Source: Pseudomonas eucalypticola
GTDB taxonomy: Bacteria; Pseudomonadota; Gammaproteobacteria; Pseudomonadales; Pseudomonadaceae
Assembly: GCF_013374995.1 (NCBI RefSeq)
Contig: NZ_CP056030.1
Coordinates: 3,690,501-3,754,500 of the forward strand
Direction: 5' to 3'
Length of the DNA: 64,000 nucleotides
Shown: in pieces, positions 1-11,319 of the stretch
Layout: each line of letters starts with the position of its first letter
How positions within the stretch are numbered: position 1 is the first letter of the stretch
Program-made: the position numbers and the translations under genes
The notes under the pieces: generated by a model
What the model was told of the DNA's origin: nothing
What the model saw: the letters and a program-made list of their open reading frames with translations, nothing else
The model's database searches: none

Positions 1-45
1 CATGAGGAAGGGAGCGCGACGAGCCCAATTATTCAAAGAGTCAGA

Positions 46-1989
46 ATGCGTCTTATGAGAGTGGATCTGGATTACCCGGCCGGCGACCTGCACGCCCTGC
101 CGCGGTTCGTGCGGGCCGGCTGGCAGGCGCGGCGCCTGCTGGCGGTGATGCTGGGCCTGGCAGGCGTCTTGGGCCTGGCCTTGCTCGGCGGCATATTCGT
201 CGAACTGTTCACCCGCGACACCCTGTGGCTGCCCTTGCTGTGCCTGGTCAGCGCCGCCAGCCTGACCCTGCTCGGCGCCGTGCAGTGGGCCTGGCGCATC
301 GCCCGCTGGCGCGAGGCCGCGCTCAAGGGCGAGCCCCTGGGCGGGCTGCCGGTGGAATGGGTGCAGGACGACCCCCAGAGCGGCTATGACCGCCTGCTCA
401 ACCGCCTATCCGACACCGCCCTGGTGTGGGTCGAGCGCCTGGGCGTCGGGGCCCTGTGGCTGATGGCCGCCAGCGGCGTCGCCCTGCTGCTGGTGCGCTA
501 CGGCTGGAACCTGGCGCTGGTGCCCCACGCCCTGGGCCAGACTGCCTACGTGCTGGCTGGCCTAGCGTTGGTGCTGGCCTTCGGGCTGTTGGTGCTGGAG
601 CGCCACCTGAGCGCCACCGATGCCGTGGAGTGGCCCGAGGCGTCGGGCTTGGCGCTGCAACTGCGCATTACCCTGGCCAGCCTGCTGCTGGCCGCCGTGT
701 GCCTGTTTTTCGCCAGTTCCGAGGCCGTATGGCCCTTGCGCCTGGCGGTTCTGGCCGGGCTGCTGCCGGCGCTGGCCGCGCTGGAACTGCTGGTGCGCGC
801 GCTGCTGTCGGTGTTCAACCCGCAGCGCCCTGCCCTTGAGCCGCACATCGTCGCCGACAGCCTGGTGGCCGGCTTGCTGCACTGGCCGCCGCGCCCGCTG
901 GGCCGGTTGCAGGATGAAATGCAGCAGCGTTTCGGCATCGACCTGCGGCAGATCTGGGCGCTGGGCTTCATGCGCCGTGCCAGCCTGCCAGTCCTGAGCC
1001 TGATCGCGGTGGTCGGCTGGCTACTCAGCGGCGTCACCCAGGTCCCCATGAACGGCCGCGGCGTCTACGAGCAGTTCGGCAAGCCCGTGACCGTGTATGG
1101 CCCCGGCCTGCACGTGGGCCTGCCATGGCCGTTCGGGCAGGTACGCGACGTCGAGAACGGGGTGATCCACGAGCTGGCCACCAGTGCCGAAGGCAGCAGC
1201 GATGAACCGGCCGTGAGCGCTGACGGCCCGGCTCCGGTGAGCGCCAACCGCCTGTGGGATGCATCGCACCGCGCCGAGAAATCCCAGGTCATCGCCAGCC
1301 AAGCCGGCGACCAGCAGAGCTTCCAGGTGGTGAACATGGACGTGCGGTTCGTGTACCGCATCGGCCTCAGCGACCAGGCTGCCCTGGCGGCCACCTACAA
1401 CAGCGCCGACGTGCCGGCACTGATCCGCAGCACCGCCAGCCGGGTGCTGGTGCACCAGTTGGCCGGTCGCGAGCTGGATGACATGCTCGGCGAAACCCGT
1501 GCGCAGCTGGGCGAGGACATTGGCAAGCAGGTGCAAGCTGACCTTGACCGCCTCAACAGCGGCGTGGAGCTGCTGGCCACGGTGGTCGAGGCCATCCACC
1601 CACCGGCCGGCGCCGCCGATGCCTACCACGGCGTGCAGGCCGCGCAGATCAGCGCCCAGGCCTTGATTGCCCGCGAGCGCGGCAACGCCAGTGTCACCGG
1701 CAACCAGGCGCGCACCGACGCCAGCCTGGCCACCGATAATGCCCAGGCCGGCAGCGCCGAGACCCTGGGCACGGCCAAGGCCGCCGACCTGCGCTTCGGT
1801 GCCGAACTGCAGGCCTGGCACAGCGCCGGCCAGGCGTTCATCGACGAGCAGTATTTCAGCCAGTTGGCCAAGGGCCTGGTCAATGCCAAGGCGTTGATCC
1901 TGGACCACCGCATCGCCCGGGACCAGCCGCCGACCCTGGACCTGAGAACCTTCGCCGCCCCGGTTGACCCCGCCCAGCCCCGCCCTTGA
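46..1989 (+). CDS. Large polytopic SPFH-domain (HflK-like) membrane protein
   Basis: The protein has 647 residues. The N-terminal half (about 30-320) carries several hydrophobic segments, so it is polytopic, unlike classical HflK, which has one anchor. From about residue 330 it has an SPFH/prohibitin module beginning near VPMNGRGVYEQFGKP and ending in an Ala/Gln-rich helical tail (about 530-620) typical of stomatin/HflK oligomerisation helices. An AAAGAG stretch lies 5 nt before the ATG at 46, which supports this start over ATG 55. It is the first of four tightly packed genes (two more SPFH genes, then a metal ATPase). A role as scaffold or modulator of that ATPase is inferred from context; the family otherwise modulates FtsH and organises membrane microdomains. 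Confidence 0.85.
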   Translation: MRLMRVDLDYPAGDLHALPRFVRAGWQARRLLAVMLGLAGVLGLALLGGIFVELFTRDTLWLPLLCLVSAASLTLLGAVQWAWRIARWREAALKGEPLGGLPVEWVQDDPQSGYDRLLNRLSDTALVWVERLGVGALWLMAASGVALLLVRYGWNLALVPHALGQTAYVLAGLALVLAFGLLVLERHLSATDAVEWPEASGLALQLRITLASLLLAAVCLFFASSEAVWPLRLAVLAGLLPALAALELLVRALLSVFNPQRPALEPHIVADSLVAGLLHWPPRPLGRLQDEMQQRFGIDLRQIWALGFMRRASLPVLSLIAVVGWLLSGVTQVPMNGRGVYEQFGKPVTVYGPGLHVGLPWPFGQVRDVENGVIHELATSAEGSSDEPAVSADGPAPVSANRLWDASHRAEKSQVIASQAGDQQSFQVVNMDVRFVYRIGLSDQAALAATYNSADVPALIRSTASRVLVHQLAGRELDDMLGETRAQLGEDIGKQVQADLDRLNSGVELLATVVEAIHPPAGAADAYHGVQAAQISAQALIARERGNASVTGNQARTDASLATDNAQAGSAETLGTAKAADLRFGAELQAWHSAGQAFIDEQYFSQLAKGLVNAKALILDHRIARDQPPTLDLRTFAAPVDPAQPRP

Positions 1990-2010
1990 TGGCCCGCAGG
2001 AGTATTGATT

Positions 2011-3039
2011 TTGAGTTCATCGCATAACCACGTGGGCCACGATCACGCCCACCACGATCATCACGGCCATGACCACGGGCATGACCACGAGGCGGCCCCC
2101 TCGCGGCCGTGGAAGCGCATCGGCATCGCCGCGGTCCTGGTACTGTTTGCAACCGCCACCGCCTGCCTGGTGCAGGTACGCAGTGGCGAGGCCACGGTCA
2201 TCACCCGCTTCGGCAACCCGGCGCGGGTGCTGCTGCAACCGGGCCTGGCCTGGCGGCTGCCCATCCCCTTCGAGTCGGCGGTGCCCGTAGACCTGCGCCT
2301 GCGCACCACCTCCAGTGGCCTGCAGGACGTGGGTACCCGCGACGGCCTGCGCATCATTGTCCAGGCCTACGTGGCCTGGCAGGTGCAGGGCGACAACGCC
2401 AACGTGCAGCGCTTCATGCGCGCGGTGCAGAACCAGCCCGACGAAGCCGCGCGGCAGATCCGTACCTTCCTCGGTTCGGCCCTGGAAACCTCGGCCAGCG
2501 GCTTCGACCTGTCGAGCCTGGTGAACACGGACGCTGACAAAGTGCAGATCGCCGACTTCGAAGACCACGTGCGCCAGCAGATCGCCAAGCAGTTGCTCGA
2601 CACCTATGGCGTACGCGTGCTGCAGGTGGGCATCGAACGGCTGACGTTGCCGGCCGTGACCCTCAACGCCACCGTGGAGCGCATGCGTGCCGAACGCGAG
2701 ACCATCGCCACCGAGCGCACCGCCGAAGGCAAGCGCCAAGCCGCTGAAATCCGCTCCGCCGCCGAGCGTGACGCGCGCATCCTGCAGGCCGACGCCACCG
2801 TCAAGGCCGCCGACGTCGAGGCCCAATCCCGGGTCGAGGCAGCGCAGATCTACGGCAAGGCCTATGCCGGCTCGCCGGAGCTGTACAACCTGCTGCGCTC
2901 CCTGGACACCCTGGGCACCATCGTCAATTCCGGCACGCGCCTGGTCTTGCGCACTGACGCGGCGCCGTTCCGCGCCCTGGTGGACGGCCCGCCGCAATTG
3001 CCTGCACCAGCTGGCGCGAGCGCCGGAGCCAAGCCATGA
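2011..3039 (+). CDS. SPFH-domain (HflC/HflK-like) protein with histidine-rich N-terminus
   Basis: This is a 342-residue protein. AGGAG at 1998-2002 is 8 nt from the TTG at 2011 but only 2 nt from the TTG at 2005, so I prefer 2011. The first 26 residues contain 12 histidines alternating with Asp/Gly, a probable metal-binding tail. One membrane anchor follows (about 40-60), then an SPFH domain (about 60-230) and a charged coiled coil rich in Arg/Glu/Ala (about 215-285). The fold and size match HflC. The His tail is not usual in HflC and resembles the tail of the P-type ATPase two genes downstream. The gene ends 4 nt inside the next one (ATGA overlap), implying translational coupling. Confidence 0.87.
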   Translation: MSSSHNHVGHDHAHHDHHGHDHGHDHEAAPSRPWKRIGIAAVLVLFATATACLVQVRSGEATVITRFGNPARVLLQPGLAWRLPIPFESAVPVDLRLRTTSSGLQDVGTRDGLRIIVQAYVAWQVQGDNANVQRFMRAVQNQPDEAARQIRTFLGSALETSASGFDLSSLVNTDADKVQIADFEDHVRQQIAKQLLDTYGVRVLQVGIERLTLPAVTLNATVERMRAERETIATERTAEGKRQAAEIRSAAERDARILQADATVKAADVEAQSRVEAAQIYGKAYAGSPELYNLLRSLDTLGTIVNSGTRLVLRTDAAPFRALVDGPPQLPAPAGASAGAKP

Positions 3040-4082
3040 GGGGGGCCGCACCCGCCGCCCGCCCGCCCAGCCCCTGGATGCAGGCCGGGCGCCTGACCTT
3101 CCTGGCGCTGTACGGCATCACCCTGCTGGCGGCGTTCGGCTGGGCGGTGTCGAACATTCGCCAGGTGGGCCCGGAAAGCCGTGCCGTGGTGCTGCGCATG
3201 GGCGCCCTGGAACGTATCCACGGCGCCGGCCTGTTGCTGGCCTGGCCACGGCCGTTCGAGCAGGTGGTGATGCTGCCCTCCGCCGACCGGGTGATCGAAC
3301 AGCGGGTGGAAACCCTGCTGCGCGAGAACCAGACCCGTGGCATCGACGCCAACACCTCGCCCAACAGCGATGCCGTGGCAGGCGCGGGGTACCTGCTGAC
3401 CGGTGACGCCGGTGTGGTGCAACTGGACGTGCGAGTCTTCTACAAGGTCATCGACCCGTACCCGTATGTGCTGCAGAGCGCGACCATGACCGCCGCTCTG
3501 GACCGAGTGGTCGCCCGCAGCGCCGTGGCCGTTTCGGCCTCCCGCGACCTGGACACCATCCTGGTGGCGCGCCCGGAACTGGTGGGCAGTGACAGCCAGG
3601 CCGCCGAGCGCCGCGAGCGCTTGCGCGGCGACCTGATGCAAGGCATCAACCAGAGCCTGGCGGCCTTGCAGGCCCAGGGCGCCGGGCTGGGCGTGCACGT
3701 GGAACGGGTGGACCTGCAATCGAGCCTGCCTGACGGCGCGGTGAACGCCTTCAATGCCGTGCTCACCGCCAGCCAGAAGGCCGAGCAGAACATCGCCTCG
3801 GCGCGCAATGATGCAGCCAAGGTCAACCAGGCCGCTACCCAGGAGGCCGACCGCACCCTGCAGGTGGCCCACGCCCAGGCCAGCGAGCGCCTGGCCAAGG
3901 CCCAGGCCGACACCGCGACCATCACCAGCCTGGCCCAGACCCAGCGCGAGCGTGGCGACCCCGGCCTGCTGCAGCGCCTGTACCGCGAACGCATCCCGAC
4001 CATTCTGCAAAAGGCCGGCAACGTGACCACGGTCGACCCCCACGACGATGCCCGTCTGATTCTGCAAGGCAGCCAACCATGA
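3036..4082 (+). CDS. SPFH-domain (HflK-like) membrane protein
   Basis: The 348-residue protein has a short Pro/Ala-rich cytoplasmic start, one transmembrane segment (about 20-42), an SPFH domain (about 45-240; note GPESRAVVLRMGALERI) and an Ala/Gln/Glu-rich helix (about 245-310). It corresponds to the HflK half of an HflK/HflC pair with the preceding gene. Start and stop codons overlap its neighbours by 4 nt on both sides (3036-3039 and 4079-4082), so it belongs to one polycistron ending in the metal ATPase. True hflK-hflC normally sit beside hflX and hfq, so this is a separate paralogous set. Its substrate or partner is unknown. Confidence 0.85.
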   Translation: MRGAAPAARPPSPWMQAGRLTFLALYGITLLAAFGWAVSNIRQVGPESRAVVLRMGALERIHGAGLLLAWPRPFEQVVMLPSADRVIEQRVETLLRENQTRGIDANTSPNSDAVAGAGYLLTGDAGVVQLDVRVFYKVIDPYPYVLQSATMTAALDRVVARSAVAVSASRDLDTILVARPELVGSDSQAAERRERLRGDLMQGINQSLAALQAQGAGLGVHVERVDLQSSLPDGAVNAFNAVLTASQKAEQNIASARNDAAKVNQAATQEADRTLQVAHAQASERLAKAQADTATITSLAQTQRERGDPGLLQRLYRERIPTILQKAGNVTTVDPHDDARLILQGSQP

Positions 4083-6022
4083 GTGCGCACTCCCATCACC
4101 ACCACGGCCATGCCCACCACGGGCATTCCCACGGCCACCTCACCGGCGGCATGCTCAGCCGCGATGAACGCCGCAGCGCCGCCCGCCAACTGACCCTGGC
4201 CATGGTTGCCCTGGGCCTGCTGGCCTTGGGCCTGGCCTGGCACTGGTTCGACCCGGCCCAGGACGGCGTGGCGCAGATTCTCTTCGGCGTGGCCTCCCTG
4301 CTGGTGGCCATTCCCGTGCTGCGCTCGGCCTGGTTCAGCATCCGCTACCCCAGCCTGCACGGCCTCACCGACCAGTTGGTGGCCATCGCCCTGCTGGGCG
4401 CCTGGGCCACGGGTGACCTGTTGACTGCGGCGCTGTTGCCCATCCTGATGATCTTCGGCCATGTGCTGGAAGAGCGCAGCGTGATCGGCTCCCAGGAGGC
4501 CATCGAGTCCCTGGGCCGCCTGACCCGCAGCCATGCGCGCCTCATTGGCAGCGATGGCAGCATCAGCGAAGTGGACAACGGTACCCTCAAGGCCGGCGAC
4601 CAGGTGGAGGTGCGCGCCGGTGACCGCGTGCCAGCTGACGGCCGCGTCCTGGAAGGCCAGGCCAGCCTGGACACCGCGCCCATCACGGGCGAGTCGGTGC
4701 CGGTGCAGGCCGCGCCGGGCATGGAAGTGTTCGGTGGCGCGATCAACCTGGACGGCCTGCTGCGCATCGAGGTGTCGCGCACCGGTGAGGATTCGACGCT
4801 GGGCAAAGTCATCGCCCTGATGCAGAAGGCCGAGCAGTCCAAGCCCCCCATCACCCGCCTGCTGGAGCGCTACGCTGGCCAGTACATGGTGCTGGTGCTG
4901 CTGATCGCCGCCGTGACCTGGTTCATCACCAACGACCCCCAGGCCATGCTGGCCGTGCTGGTCGCCGCCTGCCCTTGCGCCCTGGTGCTCTCGGCGCCGG
5001 CCACGGCGATCGCCGGTATCGCGGTGGCGGCGCGCCACGGCATCCTGATCCGCAGTTCAGCGTTCCTGGAAGAGTTCGCCGACCTCAGCTCGCTGGTGAT
5101 CGACAAGACGGGCACCCTCACCTATGGCGCCCTGCACCTGCAGCGCTTGCAAGCGGTGCCTGCCTGCAGCGCCGATGAGTCGACCTTGCTGCACCTGGCC
5201 GCCAGCCTCGGCGCCGCCAGCAGCCACCCGGTCAGTCGTGCCCTGGCGACCCTGGTGGCGCAGGATGCCTACCACCCGCTGGAGCAATTGCGCGAACGCC
5301 AGGGCCTTGGCGTGATCGCCCAGACCCCGCAGGGCGAAGCGGCCCTGGGCCGCGCCGAGCTGTTCCAGCAACTGGGCATCGACCTGCCGCCGGTGCCGGA
5401 GCACGACGGCCCGATTGCCGGGCTGTCGCTCAACGGCCGGTTCCTGGCCTGGCTACTGCTGGCCGACCAGATGCGTCCGGAGGCCGCCAGCGCCTTGGCC
5501 GACCTGCGCGAACTGGGCCTGGGCCGGCAACTGCTGCTGACCGGCGACCGCCTGCCGGTGGCCAATGCCCTGGCCAGCCAGGTGGGTATCAAGGACGTGG
5601 TGGCCCAGGCATTGCCGGAAGACAAACTGCGCCACGTCACCGACGAAATCCGCCAGGGCTTCCGGCCGCTGGTCGTGGGTGACGGCATCAATGACTCACT
5701 GGCGCTGAAGGCCGGCGTGGTGGGGGTCGCCATGGGTGCCGGCGGTTCCGACATCGCCCTGGCCTCGGCCGACATCGTGCTGATCGGCAGCGACCTGCGC
5801 CGCCTGGGCACCTGCGTGCGCCTGAGCCGCCAATGCCGCCGCACCCTGCAGGTGAACGTGGCCATCGGCCTGGGCTGGACCCTGGCGATCGTCGCAGCGG
5901 CTGCGTTCGGTTTGCTGGGCGTGGCGGGCGCGGTGATCGCGGCGTTGCTGCATAACTTGAGCACGTTGCTGGTGCTGGGGAACGCGGGGCGGTTGTTGCG
6001 GATCGAGGAGCCTTTGAAGTAG
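4079..6022 (+). CDS. P1B-type heavy-metal-transporting ATPase, HmtA-like
   Basis: This is a 647-residue inner-membrane metal pump. The N-terminus has 11 His in the first 20 residues instead of a CXXC HMA domain. Visible P-type signatures are TGES (phosphatase loop), CPC in the ion-path helix (AACPCALVLSAPAT), DKTGTLT (phosphorylated Asp), an SSHPVS HP motif and GDGINDS (hinge). The last helices carry HNLSTLLVLGNAGRLL, where Zn-type pumps usually have an HEG-type motif. In P. aeruginosa a homologous gene, HmtA, lies beside similar SPFH genes and is reported as a Zn/Cu importer. That assignment is from memory, and the direction of transport cannot be read from sequence. The gene overlaps the upstream SPFH gene by 4 nt. 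Confidence 0.88.
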   Translation: MSAHSHHHHGHAHHGHSHGHLTGGMLSRDERRSAARQLTLAMVALGLLALGLAWHWFDPAQDGVAQILFGVASLLVAIPVLRSAWFSIRYPSLHGLTDQLVAIALLGAWATGDLLTAALLPILMIFGHVLEERSVIGSQEAIESLGRLTRSHARLIGSDGSISEVDNGTLKAGDQVEVRAGDRVPADGRVLEGQASLDTAPITGESVPVQAAPGMEVFGGAINLDGLLRIEVSRTGEDSTLGKVIALMQKAEQSKPPITRLLERYAGQYMVLVLLIAAVTWFITNDPQAMLAVLVAACPCALVLSAPATAIAGIAVAARHGILIRSSAFLEEFADLSSLVIDKTGTLTYGALHLQRLQAVPACSADESTLLHLAASLGAASSHPVSRALATLVAQDAYHPLEQLRERQGLGVIAQTPQGEAALGRAELFQQLGIDLPPVPEHDGPIAGLSLNGRFLAWLLLADQMRPEAASALADLRELGLGRQLLLTGDRLPVANALASQVGIKDVVAQALPEDKLRHVTDEIRQGFRPLVVGDGINDSLALKAGVVGVAMGAGGSDIALASADIVLIGSDLRRLGTCVRLSRQCRRTLQVNVAIGLGWTLAIVAAAAFGLLGVAGAVIAALLHNLSTLLVLGNAGRLLRIEEPLK

Positions 6023-6052
6023 GGGGCATGGATTGGAGCTGTTGCGTTCTCC

Positions 6053-6084
6053 AGATCGAGCGCCGCCCGCGCGGCGCTCGATCT
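6053..6084. repeat. Perfect 14-bp stem palindrome between convergent genes
   Basis: AGATCGAGCGCCGC and its exact reverse complement are separated by CCGC. No T-run follows on either strand, so it is more REP-like than a canonical terminator, although it lies between the convergent ATPase and AraC genes and may stop or stabilise both messages. The word GAGCGCCGCCCGCGC recurs in the repeat at 50147-50513. Confidence 0.75.
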
Positions 6085-6140
6085 CGGGAACACCAGAAGC
6101 CTTAAGCCACGCACCTGACTGCCCGGCCCAATCCTCCCCC

Positions 6141-7115
6141 CTACCGCCCGCGCAACCCCACCGGCCGATACAACTCCCTCACCCCATACCGCTCGCGGTA
6201 CTCGCTCAACGCATACCCTGTGACCCGCATGAAGATCTTGCGCAAGGCGCCCACGTCCTGATACCCGACGCTGTTGGCGATCTGGTCGACATTGCGCTGG
6301 GTGGTCTCCAGCAAATGGCACGCCCGGGCGATGCGCAGGTACTGGCAATACTCGGTCGGCTTGAGCCCGGTGCTGGCGTGAAAGCGACGCAGAAAGGTGC
6401 GCGGTTCGAGCCCTGCGCACGCCGCCATGTCGTCCAGGGTCACGCCCTTGGCCTGGTTGGTCTGCAACCACAACTGCACCTTGAGCACCTCGGCACGGCC
6501 ATGATCCAGGCGTGGCTGGAAGGGGCTGGGCGGCAAGGGCTCGCTGCGCCAGGGCACATTCAGCACACCATGGGTTTCCACCGCCAGCGCTGCCCCCAGG
6601 TAACGCGCCAGCACCGCCAGCCCCAGCGCTTGCCATGCATGGTTGCCCGAGGAGGTCACCACATCACCGTCATCCAGCAGGGGTTCATGGGGCAGTACCT
6701 GCACCTGGGGGTAACAGGCCGCCAGGCCCATGGCGTGGTCCCAGTGCAGCGTGGCCTGGCGGCCATCGAGCACCCCGGCCATGGCCAGCAGCCAGGCGCC
6801 CGAACAGACTGCCACCAGCACGGCGCCATCGGCATGCCAGCGTCGCAACGCAGCAACCGCAGGCCCCAGCGCTTCGGCATCAGGCACCTGCACAGCGGGC
6901 AACGGCGGTACGAATACCACCGTCGGTGTCTGCCCGGCGTCGGCACCGCTTACGACGTCCACCTGTAAGAGTGGCGTTTTCGCCATGCCCAGGTCGTCAC
7001 GAACCTGCTCGGCGCAGGCAAACAGATCCACCAGCCCGGCCACCGTGGATGCCTGGCTACCGGGGTATTGCAACAGGCACAGGCGCAACCCTGCGTGCGG
7101 GGATCTTTCTGTCAT
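6141..7115 (-). CDS. GlxA-type AraC family transcriptional regulator (DJ-1/PfpI plus HTH)
   Basis: The protein has 324 residues. Residues about 10-195 form a DJ-1/PfpI-like domain (AVCSGAWLLAMAGVLDGRQA nucleophile-elbow region with Cys). The C-terminal 110 residues are an AraC/XylS double helix-turn-helix (DDMAACAGLEPRTFLRRF, then YCQYLRIARACHLLETT and the second HTH NSVGYQDVGALRKIF). GlxA-type regulators usually respond to amine, betaine or arginine-related metabolites, but the ligand here is unknown. It is convergent to the metal ATPase and followed upstream by another regulator on the same strand, with no catabolic gene adjacent to suggest its target. Confidence 0.87.
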   Translation of the reverse strand: MTERSPHAGLRLCLLQYPGSQASTVAGLVDLFACAEQVRDDLGMAKTPLLQVDVVSGADAGQTPTVVFVPPLPAVQVPDAEALGPAVAALRRWHADGAVLVAVCSGAWLLAMAGVLDGRQATLHWDHAMGLAACYPQVQVLPHEPLLDDGDVVTSSGNHAWQALGLAVLARYLGAALAVETHGVLNVPWRSEPLPPSPFQPRLDHGRAEVLKVQLWLQTNQAKGVTLDDMAACAGLEPRTFLRRFHASTGLKPTEYCQYLRIARACHLLETTQRNVDQIANSVGYQDVGALRKIFMRVTGYALSEYRERYGVRELYRPVGLRGR

Positions 7116-7179
7116 TTTTCACTGCCTTCTACACGGTGGCGTACATGCTACCCAACGGGCCTGTGGCAGAGAAGCGCTT

Positions 7180-7845
7180 TCAGAAAATGACGTTGCGCAC
7201 GAAGCGCACCGGCACCGGCCCGTCATTACGATAGCCGTGAGGGCGGTCGCTGGCGAACATGAAAAATTCGCCCGCCTGGACAGGCCGCGCCAGGCCGTCT
7301 ACCTCAAGGGTCAGACAGCCTTCGTAGACGAATACCTGCTCGGTATAACCCGGGCCATCGCAGGAACCCTGATAGATCTCTCCAGGGGCCAGCTGCCACT
7401 CCCACAGTTCCACTTCCCGACGCGCCGGGGCGCTGGCCAGCAGCACCGCGGTACTGCCCGCCTGGCTGCCGGCCCAAGCCAGCTCATTGATGCGACCGCG
7501 GTCGCGGTTGTCCGGGGCGCTGATCAGGTCGCTGAACACCACCGCCAGCGCCTCGGCGACCCTGTCCAGGGTGCCCAGGCTCACATTTCTCTCACCCGCC
7601 TCGATGGCGACCAGCATTCGCCGGCTGACCCCGGAGCGCTCGGCCAAGGCGGTCTGGCTCAGGCCAGCGGCGAGGCGCAGACGCCGCACATTGTGGCTGA
7701 CGTGTTGCAGCACCGAGGCGCGCGGGGGAGAGTCTGGGGGCACGGCAATAGGCTCTGGCATGGGTTCTGGCGCAACGTAAGGTCGCTGTCCCCGGCTGGC
7801 GCTGGGGTGGCGAGCCCTGTTGAGCGCCTGTTCGACGAGGTTCAT
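7180..7845 (-). CDS. XRE-family transcriptional regulator with C-terminal cupin
   Basis: The protein has 221 residues. A low-complexity N-terminal stretch (about 1-45) precedes a helix-turn-helix (about 47-105: LRLAAGLSQTALAERSGVSR) and a C-terminal cupin (about 145-215, with GYTEQVFVYEGCLTLEVDG and a PHGYRN end). This architecture is typical of small-molecule-responsive repressors such as PuuR-like proteins. The start is uncertain: the first 40 residues are not part of either domain. It is divergent from the Mrp operon, with about 200 bp between them, so it could control that operon or itself. I see no direct evidence for either. Confidence 0.85.
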   Translation of the reverse strand: MNLVEQALNRARHPSASRGQRPYVAPEPMPEPIAVPPDSPPRASVLQHVSHNVRRLRLAAGLSQTALAERSGVSRRMLVAIEAGERNVSLGTLDRVAEALAVVFSDLISAPDNRDRGRINELAWAGSQAGSTAVLLASAPARREVELWEWQLAPGEIYQGSCDGPGYTEQVFVYEGCLTLEVDGLARPVQAGEFFMFASDRPHGYRNDGPVPVRFVRNVIF

Positions 7846-8053
7846 GCCGGGGCATTGCGTGGAAGGATGGACGCAGGACTTCAGCGACCTTCATCCGGGC
7901 GTGAACGATTCAAGGATTATGGCTTTTGTAAACTTTTGCAATGAAAAACCCACCAAATAGACCACTATTGTAGGGTTCAGGCATAGGCTGGCGGTTGGTG
8001 ATGGCCGCCCTGGCCCGTATGATTCCTAGTCCCTTTCAGCAGATCAGACCGCT

Positions 8054-10974
<2,921 letters not shown>

Positions 10975-10975
<1 letters not shown>

Positions 10976-11319
10976 TGGAAGAAGTCATCGCAATCGCCAT
11001 CGGCGTGCTGGCCGCCTCCGGGGTCTGGCTGGTGCTGCGGCCCCGGACCTTCCAGGTGATCATGGGCCTATGCCTGCTGTCCTACGGCGTCAACCTGTTC
11101 ATCTTCAGCATGGGCAGCCTGTTCATTGGCAAGGAGCCGATCATCAAGGACGGTGTCCCGCAGGATTTGCTGCACTACACCGATCCCCTGCCACAGGCCC
11201 TGGTGCTGACCGCCATCGTCATCAGTTTCGCCATGACTGCGCTGTTCCTGGTGGTGCTGCTGGCGTCGCGCGGCCTGACCGGCACCGACCATGTGGATGG
11301 CCGGGAGACCCGGGAATGA
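10975..11319 (+). CDS. phaC: Mrp/Pha antiporter subunit C
   Basis: The 114-residue protein has three transmembrane helices and is homologous to NuoK/MnhC: a first helix after MEEVIAIAIGVLAAS, a second with VIMGLCLLSYGVNLFIFSMG, and a third with TAIVISFAMTALFLVV. The middle loop (GKEPIIKDGVP) is characteristic of MrpC. The start overlaps the phaA stop by one base, and the stop overlaps the next start (ATGA at 11316). It is a structural subunit needed for assembly of the antiporter complex. The length is standard. Confidence 0.93.

Noticed and set aside
2017..5038. Long minus-strand open frames opposite the SPFH and ATPase genes
   Set aside because: They are antisense shadows of high-GC genes, His/Gly/Arg-biased, without family motifs; the plus-strand frames carry complete SPFH and P-type ATPase signatures.
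7846..8053. TTGTAAACTTTTGCAA as an operator of the XRE-cupin regulator
   Set aside because: Imperfect dyad with no second copy and no known consensus; too weak to list.
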